Shown here: one piece after another, positions 6,531-10,845 of the stretch
How positions within the stretch are numbered: the stretch's first letter is position 1
Layout: every line of letters begins with the position of its first letter
Source: Candidatus Troglogloeales bacterium
GTDB taxonomy: Bacteria > Nitrospirota > Nitrospiria > SBBL01 > SBBT01
DNA: 10,845 bases
Assembly: GCA_005239595.1 (NCBI GenBank)
Contig: SBBT01000027.1
Span: 1-10,845 of the forward strand
Reading direction: 5' to 3'
Program-made: the position numbers and the translations under genes
Notes under the pieces: model-generated
Told to the model about the DNA's origin: nothing
What the model saw: only the letters and a program-made list of their open reading frames with translations
The model's database searches: none

Positions 6531-7511
6531 TTAGGGTATCCAGAGATAAAGGAATCGCGTATATCCCCTTTCAAGGAAATGATTTGGTACGATTCCAAAA
6601 AAAGGCATGGAATGAACCGCTATGTTATCTGTTTTAGAATAGATGTTGTTTTTAAATTCGTGAGGCCGGCGATACAGAACAATCTTTGCCTGTTTAAGGC
6701 CAGTTTTGGATTTAGCGGAATCGATTGCCTGCTCAAGGTACCCGACTTGATCGACCAGCCCTAATTCTTTCGCCTCACTTGCAGAATAGACGCGTCCATC
6801 GGCCAACAATTTTATCTTTTGAAGGGGAAGCCCCTTCCTGCCCACTGCGACCACATCCAGAAACCGGCCGTACATCGTGTTAATAATCCCCTGTAGAATT
6901 TCGCGGCCTTCGGTGGAGAGGGGCTGGGTTGGCAAGCCCATATCTTTATGGCTCCCCGATTTAATCGATTCCGCACCGACTCCAATTTTCTCCATCAAGC
7001 CTTGCACGTTGATGTGAAGCATTATCACGCCGATACTTCCCGTAACTGCCGTCGGATGCGCGACGATATGATCGGACGCCATGGCGATATAATATGCCCC
7101 AGAGGCACCAACATCCATAATTGCAGCAATAACCGTTTTACCTGTTTGTTCTTTGAACCGTTGCACCTCATGGTAAATAAGATCTGATGCCGTGACCGTT
7201 CCCCCTGGACTGTTGATACGCAGAATAATTGCCTTCACCTCTTTATCGGATGCGGCATAGGAAAGCTCTTCTTTCACGCGGGCGACCATGTCAGGGAGAT
7301 CCATGATCCCGTCTTCCTTCTCCTCGGAAATAATTCCGGAGAGGTCAATTAAGGCAATTTTCCCTGTTCCGCTCCCTTCAACAATTTTTTCCTGGAGAGG
7401 TTCTGTCGTTGGGAAAAGAGAGATGTTAAACACACACCCTGTCAACACAAGGATGTATATCCATCCGAGCCCCATCCTGATTGTTTTCCCCCTTGCGCTC
7501 ATGCCTGACAT
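6531..7511 (-). CDS. sppA: Signal peptide peptidase SppA, lipoprotein-type (peptidase family S49)
   Basis: SppA is a membrane-bound Ser/Lys protease that degrades cleaved signal peptides at the periplasmic face. The 326 residues are the short (single-domain) form. A signal segment with lipobox LVLTGC (Cys26) suggests a lipid anchor, an alternative to the usual membrane helix. Family motifs are ILRINSPGG (96-104), DVGASGAYYIA with probable nucleophile Ser137, TGSIGV, and ESIKSGSHKD with the general base Lys184. The tail ends FLYLWIP, as in many homologues. Two starts are plausible: the ATG at 7511 (13-bp overlap with pyrC) or the ATG at 7502 (ATGA overlap); both have only weak ribosome-binding sites. 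The gene is co-directional with pyrC and greA. Confidence 0.93.
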   Translation of the reverse strand: MSGMSARGKTIRMGLGWIYILVLTGCVFNISLFPTTEPLQEKIVEGSGTGKIALIDLSGIISEEKEDGIMDLPDMVARVKEELSYAASDKEVKAIILRINSPGGTVTASDLIYHEVQRFKEQTGKTVIAAIMDVGASGAYYIAMASDHIVAHPTAVTGSIGVIMLHINVQGLMEKIGVGAESIKSGSHKDMGLPTQPLSTEGREILQGIINTMYGRFLDVVAVGRKGLPLQKIKLLADGRVYSASEAKELGLVDQVGYLEQAIDSAKSKTGLKQAKIVLYRRPHEFKNNIYSKTDNIAVHSMPFFGIVPNHFLERGYTRFLYLWIP

Positions 7512-8800
7512 AGCCTGTTTTCATGTAACATACCCGCAATAATGACCGCCGTAGCGCGCCCTTTCAATGTCCAGCCGATAAAAGGTGAGTTTTTGCTCTT
7601 TGATTTTAGAAGAGATTCTTTGACCGTCCATTCGGCGTAAGGATCAATCAGAGTGATATCAGCAACCTGTCCAATTCCGAGTTGGCCTATCTTCTTCCCA
7701 AGGATTTTGGCCGGGTTCTCTGTCAGTTTTCGAACAAGCTCAGATAAGGTCAAGAGCCCATCGTTCACAAGGGCCAGTGAGAGTGAAAGGGCCGTTTCCA
7801 GCCCGATAATGCCAAATGGGGCACGATCGAAATCCTGTTCTTTCTCTTGTATGGCATGCGGGGCGTGATCTGTTGCAATGGCGTCAATCGTTCCATCCGA
7901 CAAACCGATTCGAATTTCTTTGCAATCCTCGGATGTACCTAATGGCGGTTTCATTTTGGCGTTGGTATCAAACTTGGAAACCCGTTCGTCTGTCAGCATG
8001 AAATAATGCGGACAGGTCTCCGCTGTAATAAGAATACCGCGGCGTTTTGCCTCTCGTATTAAGTGAACCGAGCTTGCGGTACTAATATGGGCCAGATGAA
8101 CGCGCGCGCCGGTTAACTCTGCCAGTGCGATGTCGCGCGCGACCATAACCGATTCTGATGCCGCCGGGATACCTTTTAAGCCGAGGGAGATTGAAATCGG
8201 GCCTTCAAACATTACTCCCCCTGCCGAAAGATTTAAATCTTCGCAGTGGTCGATGACAGGGATGTCGAAAATTTTGGCATACTCCATCGCCCGACGCATA
8301 ATTCCGCTGTTCATTACGGGAAATCCGTCATCTGAGATGGCCACACACCCAGCCTCGACAAGATCGCCTATCTCCGCCATTTCTTCCCCTTTTAAACCTT
8401 TCGTAATGGCGCCCACCGGGAAAAGGTGGGAAAGCCCCGCTACTTTTGCCTTATCTAAAATAAATTCGGTTACAGATTGATTGTCGTTTGGGGGAGAGGT
8501 GTTTGGCATGGCGCAGATAGTGGTGAACCCACCGAAAACAGCCGCCTCCATTGCGGTGGCCACGGTCTCTTTGTACTCAAATCCAGGTTCTCTAACATGG
8601 CTGTGGAGATCGATCAATCCAGGCACTACTATTTTCCCCGTAGCATCAATCTGTTGATGTGGCTTTCCGCAAGTAAGATGGGCGCCGATTTCACGAATAA
8701 ATTCCCCTTCGATTAGGAGATCGCCGATGGCATCCTTTCCAGATGCGGGATCGATGATTCGGCCCCCTTTAATGAGAATCCTGGAAGGAGCATCAGACAT
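7499..8800 (-). CDS. pyrC: Dihydroorotase (class I, PyrC)
   Basis: Dihydroorotase closes carbamoyl-aspartate to dihydroorotate, the third step of de novo pyrimidine synthesis. The 433 residues fit the class I family. Metal and catalytic residues are visible: His66 and His68 in GLIDLHSHVREPG, Asp157 or 158 in AISDDGFPV, His185 in DHCED, His238 in HLAHIST, and Asp311 in ATDHAPH. AMPNT and KMKPPL are also present, the latter matching KMNPPLR-type sequence. The ATG at 8800 is chosen because GGGAGGG lies 4 bases upstream and the family N-terminus (ILIKGGRIIDP) follows at once; the open frame upstream to 8845 merely overlaps pyrB. It overlaps the end of pyrB by 8 bp and sppA at its own end. It is probably functional by itself or with PyrB, as class I enzymes often complex with ATCase. 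Confidence 0.96.
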   Translation of the reverse strand: MSDAPSRILIKGGRIIDPASGKDAIGDLLIEGEFIREIGAHLTCGKPHQQIDATGKIVVPGLIDLHSHVREPGFEYKETVATAMEAAVFGGFTTICAMPNTSPPNDNQSVTEFILDKAKVAGLSHLFPVGAITKGLKGEEMAEIGDLVEAGCVAISDDGFPVMNSGIMRRAMEYAKIFDIPVIDHCEDLNLSAGGVMFEGPISISLGLKGIPAASESVMVARDIALAELTGARVHLAHISTASSVHLIREAKRRGILITAETCPHYFMLTDERVSKFDTNAKMKPPLGTSEDCKEIRIGLSDGTIDAIATDHAPHAIQEKEQDFDRAPFGIIGLETALSLSLALVNDGLLTLSELVRKLTENPAKILGKKIGQLGIGQVADITLIDPYAEWTVKESLLKSKSKNSPFIGWTLKGRATAVIIAGMLHENRLCQA

Positions 8801-9773
8801 TTTTCCCTCCCGCAAGGAGATAAAGGAGGGCCATTCGGACAGCAATCCCGTTTGTCACCTGGTCTAATATGACGGAAGAGAGGCCATCTGCCACATCGGG
8901 CGTCACTTCAATTCCACGATTGATGGGGCCAGGATGCATCACCAGGACATCCCTGTCAGCAAGCTGCAATCGCCGGCGATCTAAGCCGTAGAGACGGGAG
9001 TATTCTCGAAGTGTTGGAAAAAATCCCTTTCCCTGGCGTTCTAATTGAAGCCTAAGTAAGATGACCACATCTACCCCTGCAATCGCTTCGTCAAGCTGAT
9101 AGTGGATGGAGACCCCCCATTCTGCCATCTCTTTCGGAATCATCGTGGGCGGGCCGACCAGTCGCACATTGGCCCCCAGCTTTTTTAAACCATGAATATC
9201 CGAACGCGCGACACGGCTGTGAAGGACATCTCCAACGATAAGAACCGTCAAACCGCTAAATGCGCCTTTTTTTTCTTTAATGGTAAAGAGATCGAGCAGA
9301 CCCTGGCTCGGATGTTCGTGGGCCCCGTCTCCCGCGTTGATCACGGAGCTCCTTAACGATTTTGCCAGAAGGTAGGGCGCACCCGATGCCGGATGTCGAA
9401 GAACAATAATATCAGACTGCATGGCCTCAATATTTCTGGCCGTATCGAGCAGGGCCTCCCCTTTTACAAGGCTGCTGGTTTCCGTCTGCATGTTGATAAC
9501 GTCGGCGGAGAGCCGCTTTGCAGCCAGTTCAAATGATACCCGTGTTCGGGTGCTTGGCTCAAAAAAGAGGTTGACCACCGTCTTGCCACGGAGGGCGGGG
9601 ACTTTCTTAATATCGCGCGTGGAGACTTCTTTGAAAGAATCCGCCGTCTGAAGGATCAGATCGATCTCTTCTGCACCCATCTCTCCAAGGGCAAGGACGT
9701 CCTTTCTCTTTAGTTCCACGGGTAATACGTCCTTCTGCGGGGTAGCATCCTGTTGGGATGCTATAGAAACCAA
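8793..9773 (-). CDS. pyrB: Aspartate carbamoyltransferase catalytic subunit
   Basis: PyrB joins carbamoyl phosphate and aspartate to carbamoyl-aspartate, the second pyrimidine step. The carbamoyl-phosphate loop FEPSTRTRVSFE is at 71-82, the SSLVKGE Ser/Lys loop at ~100-106, HPSQGLLDLFT at 154-164, RLQLERQ at 241-247, and HPGPINRG at 280-287. Length is 326 residues from a TTG at 9773, slightly longer than the usual ~305-315. The first ~19 residues do not look conserved. An alternative GTG at 9719 gives VELKRKDVLALG, nearer the usual N-terminus, with AAGGAC about 9 bases upstream. The TTG lacks a strong ribosome-binding site but lies 4 bp after the pyrR stop. A perfect 8-bp hairpin occupies codons ~4-10. 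No regulatory-subunit gene pyrI is next to it. Confidence 0.96.
   Translation of the reverse strand: MVSIASQQDATPQKDVLPVELKRKDVLALGEMGAEEIDLILQTADSFKEVSTRDIKKVPALRGKTVVNLFFEPSTRTRVSFELAAKRLSADVINMQTETSSLVKGEALLDTARNIEAMQSDIIVLRHPASGAPYLLAKSLRSSVINAGDGAHEHPSQGLLDLFTIKEKKGAFSGLTVLIVGDVLHSRVARSDIHGLKKLGANVRLVGPPTMIPKEMAEWGVSIHYQLDEAIAGVDVVILLRLQLERQGKGFFPTLREYSRLYGLDRRRLQLADRDVLVMHPGPINRGIEVTPDVADGLSSVILDQVTNGIAVRMALLYLLAGGKNV
8805..8811 (-). promoter_or_regulatory. Ribosome-binding site deciding the pyrC start
   Basis: GGGAGGG on the - strand, 4 bases before the ATG at 8800 and inside the 3' end of pyrB. It selects the downstream start over the longer open frame to 8845. Confidence 0.8.
9743..9763 (-). 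repeat. Perfect inverted repeat at the 5' end of pyrB
   Basis: TAGCATCC, a 5-base loop, then GGATGCTA: an uninterrupted 8-bp stem. It lies 10 bases after the TTG start of pyrB and about 24 bases before the alternative GTG. No T tract follows, so it is not an intrinsic terminator. It could modulate translation or mRNA stability, or be chance. Confidence 0.6.
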
Positions 9774-9777
9774 TGGT

Positions 9778-10320
9778 CTAAAAGGGTCGCTTTATGATAA
9801 CACGGTCTTTCTCGCCTGTTTCTTCAAATAAAACTTCAACGAGTTCATCGATGGCAGTTGGCAGGTTTTTCCCGACATAGTCTGGTCGAATCGGCAGCTC
9901 ACGGTGACCCCGATCGACAAGGACGGCAAGTTGAATTTGCCTGGGGCGTCCCAGGTCGGTTAATCCGTCCATTGCCGCACGGATGGTCCGCCCCGTAAAG
10001 AGGACATCGTCCACCAGAATAACAATGCGGTCGGAAATATCACACGGAATATCGGTCTTCTTAAGTATGGGGAGCCCTTTTTTTATTGCGAGGTCATCGC
10101 GGTACAATGTGATGTCAAGCTCTCCCCGTGGAACGGTTTCCCCTTCGACCTCCTTGATTTCTTTTGCAAGTCGTTGCGCGAGATAGACACCTCCTGTGCG
10201 AATCCCGACCAGCACCAGATCTTTTGCCCCCTTGTTTCTTTCCAGGATTTCGTGGGCGATTCTTTTTAAGATTCTTGATATTTCATCTGAGTTTAGAGTA
10301 ATGCGTTCCACAGCAATCAT
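9778..10320 (-). CDS. pyrR: PyrR bifunctional regulator / uracil phosphoribosyltransferase
   Basis: PyrR senses UMP/UTP against PRPP and binds pyr-operon mRNA to favour termination; many homologues also convert uracil to UMP. The 180 residues from the ATG at 10320 match the family. The type I PRPP-binding motif VILVDDVLFTGRT is at 100-112, followed by RAAMD. LVGIRTGGVYLAQRLA (~37-52) and LDITLYRDDL are also typical, as is the ending RPDYVGKNLPT. The open frame extends to 10404, but that part is the regulatory leader with the PyrR-binding loop and terminator, so the ATG at 10320 is the start. A GGAGG lies 19 bases upstream, too far to be ideal; a nearer GGA is at ~10330. It is the first gene of the operon and 4 bp from pyrB. 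Autoregulation is expected from the leader. Confidence 0.96.
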   Translation of the reverse strand: MIAVERITLNSDEISRILKRIAHEILERNKGAKDLVLVGIRTGGVYLAQRLAKEIKEVEGETVPRGELDITLYRDDLAIKKGLPILKKTDIPCDISDRIVILVDDVLFTGRTIRAAMDGLTDLGRPRQIQLAVLVDRGHRELPIRPDYVGKNLPTAIDELVEVLFEETGEKDRVIIKRPF

Positions 10321-10333
10321 GTCGGTATCCGGG

Positions 10334-10367
10334 AAAAAACCTCCTTTCCTATGACTGAAAGAAGGTT
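10334..10367 (-). terminator. Attenuator terminator in the pyrR leader
   Basis: On the - strand CCTTCTTTC (10365-10357), an 8-base loop, GAAAGGAGG (10348-10340), then six T (10339-10334). The stem is 9 bp with one G-U pair, extendable to 11 bp by AA with the first two T. It ends 13 bases before the pyrR ATG, so it would stop the whole operon. The same hairpin hides a GGAGG, so a translational effect is also possible. Confidence 0.9.
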
Positions 10368-10395
10368 GAAGGCACAACTCCCATGGTTCCCTTTC
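10357..10395 (-). promoter_or_regulatory. Candidate antiterminator of the pyr leader
   Basis: GAAAGGG (10395-10389) can pair with TTCTTTC (10363-10357), with two G-U pairs, and inside it GTTG (10378-10375) can pair with CAAC (10368-10365). This uses the 3' arm of the PyrR-binding loop and the 5' arm of the terminator. It is therefore mutually exclusive with both, the expected logic for PyrR attenuation. Pairing was found by eye, without energy calculation. Confidence 0.65.
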
Positions 10396-10420
10396 TCGCC
10401 TCACAGGACAAGTTTAAAGG
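10390..10420 (-). promoter_or_regulatory. PyrR-binding loop (anti-antiterminator)
   Basis: The core at 10410-10397 reads TGTCCTGTGAGGCG and matches the PyrR RNA-site consensus ARUCCNGNGAGGYU at 12 of 14 positions. The two mismatches are at the first and last positions, where a U-G pair replaces A-U, so pairing is kept. CCTTT (10420-10416) and AAAGG (10394-10390) close the lower stem. UMP-bound PyrR would hold this hairpin and so allow the terminator to form. Confidence 0.92.
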
Positions 10421-10431
10421 TTGTTGTCGTA

Positions 10432-10460
10432 ATTGTATTTTAGTTAATAAAAAGTATCAA
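10432..10460 (-). promoter_or_regulatory. Sigma-70 promoter of the pyrR operon
   Basis: On the - strand a -35 box TTGATA (10460-10455), a 17-base spacer and a -10 box TACAAT (10437-10432); each is one base from consensus. Transcription should start near 10425, giving a leader of about 105 nt that begins just before the PyrR-binding loop. Confidence 0.88.
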
Positions 10461-10463
10461 CTC

Positions 10464-10479
10464 GTACGTCTTATCGTAC
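10464..10479 (-). repeat. Small inverted repeat after the variable-protein gene
   Basis: GTACG, six-base loop ATAAGA, CGTAC; a flanking T-G pair can add a sixth. It begins 14 bases after the stop of the upstream gene. DGR target genes often carry a short hairpin just downstream of the variable repeat, so it may be that element. It could also be a weak terminator, or chance. Confidence 0.4.
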
Positions 10480-10493
10480 ATAAGCAATCCCCG

Positions 10494-10606
10494 TTATCTG
10501 GCGCAACGGAAACCGAGACCATTATAGGAATTGGAGGCGCCATAAGACGCGCTTAAAGCAAAAACGCCGGCGTGCGTCCCATCACCCCATCCACCGCCGC
10601 GAATCA
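10494..10606 (-). other. Putative DGR variable repeat (VR)
   Basis: This covers the last ~37 codons, from LIRGGGW to the stop. Expected invariant residues (R-G-G, W, A-G-V-F-A-L, S-N-S, G-F-R-C-A-R) are kept. Positions that are Asn (AAY) in typical templates carry varied codons here: GGT, GAT, CAC, AGC, TCT, TAT, GGC, TAT, GGT. A typical IGFRC is LGFRC here, with CTC where ATC is usual. These fit adenine-specific changes from an AAY-rich template. No template was seen in the window, so limits are approximate. Confidence 0.65.
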
Positions 10607-10845
10607 AGGCTGCCGGAAAACGGTTTGCGGCAGGGTGCGCTTCATTAATGCCAAAGATCATGTCTATTCCATAGACGGCGGTGGAATTTGTGGCGACATT
10701 CGGATTCCAAGCCCCGCTGACACCATTTCCTTCCGGGCCTTGTATCCAGTCTGCCACCCATTCCCATAAGTTTCCCACCATATCATCGACGCCCCAACTT
10801 GATGTGCAACCGATTTTGGACCCCGTATTGGTAGGACCAGATCCA
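10494..10845 (-). CDS. Formylglycine-generating-enzyme/C-type-lectin fold protein, 5'-partial; probable DGR target
   Basis: The frame is open from the window edge to the TAA at 10494-10496, giving 117 C-terminal residues; the start is outside. SWGVDDMVGNLWEWVADW (near the left part) is the FGE-sulfatase/SUMF1 signature, followed by RFPAALIRGGGW and the terminal GLGFRCAR. In true formylglycine-generating enzymes a cysteine pair precedes this last block; here the corresponding stretch GTHAGVFALSASYGASNSYN has no cysteine, so catalysis is unlikely. That stretch instead matches variable repeats of DGR target proteins, commonly (N)AGVFALN.NNAPSNSN..IGFRCAR. Such proteins display a hypervariable ligand-binding face on a lectin fold. 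The gene is 34 bp upstream of the pyrR -35 box and reads the same way. A non-diversified SUMF1-like protein is the alternative. Confidence 0.85.
   Translation of the reverse strand, partial: GSGPTNTGSKIGCTSSWGVDDMVGNLWEWVADWIQGPEGNGVSGAWNPNVATNSTAVYGIDMIFGINEAHPAANRFPAALIRGGGWGDGTHAGVFALSASYGASNSYNGLGFRCAR

Noticed and set aside
10340..10344. GGAGG as the pyrR ribosome-binding site
   Set aside because: It is 19 bases from the ATG and forms the 3' arm of the terminator; at most it is an auxiliary site.
10321..10404. Longer pyrR start giving 28 extra residues
   Set aside because: The extension covers the PyrR loop's 3' part, the antiterminator and the terminator, and family proteins begin at the MIAVERI-type sequence.
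1..10845. DGR template repeat, reverse transcriptase, CRISPR array, tRNA or rRNA within the window
   Set aside because: Looked for by reading both strands: no second copy of the variable repeat, no reverse-transcriptase motif in any frame, no spaced direct repeats and no tRNA-like cloverleaf were recognised. A weak tRNA or diverged repeat could still be missed by eye.

Overview
This is a bacterial chromosome segment of moderate GC, dense with housekeeping genes. The SppA-like protein has a lipobox, the 604-residue protein has a signal peptide, and phospholipid synthesis runs by the PlsY/PgsA route. Together with a DUF4388 protein and a probable diversity-generating-retroelement (DGR) target protein, this suggests a Gram-negative lineage such as Nitrospirota, a deltaproteobacteria-like phylum or a related candidate phylum. 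That placement is inference from gene style and is weak.

The left half reads on the + strand. It holds the 3' part of pgsA, then an 850-base gap filled by a decayed, internally deleted IS3-family insertion sequence with both terminal repeats still traceable. After it comes a tight group: plsY, a 604-residue membrane protein with TPRs and zinc-type CxxC motifs (4-bp ATGA overlap), and a DUF4388 protein with a pseudopilin-like C-terminus (1-bp TAATG overlap). A short protein with a TrkA-C-like C-terminal domain ends the group. pgsA and plsY both serve membrane phospholipid synthesis. The IS probably landed between once-adjacent genes.

The right half reads on the - strand as one six-gene operon: pyrR, pyrB, pyrC, sppA, greA and a SAM hydrolase/hydroxide adenosyltransferase (DUF62). 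Junctions range from a 29-bp overlap to a 21-bp gap. A near-consensus sigma-70 promoter and a leader of about 105 nt precede it. The leader carries a recognisable PyrR-binding loop, an alternative antiterminator pairing and an intrinsic terminator just before pyrR, so pyrimidine supply should set transcription of all six genes. carA and carB are not in the window. The two halves converge with only 9 bp between stop codons and no visible terminator.

At the right edge, upstream of the pyr promoter and also on the - strand, is the 3' end of a gene for a formylglycine-generating-enzyme/C-type-lectin fold protein. Its last ~38 residues look like the variable repeat of a DGR target. No reverse transcriptase or template repeat was found in the window. 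This is the most unusual item here, followed by the PyrR attenuator and the two uncharacterised + strand proteins with odd domain combinations.
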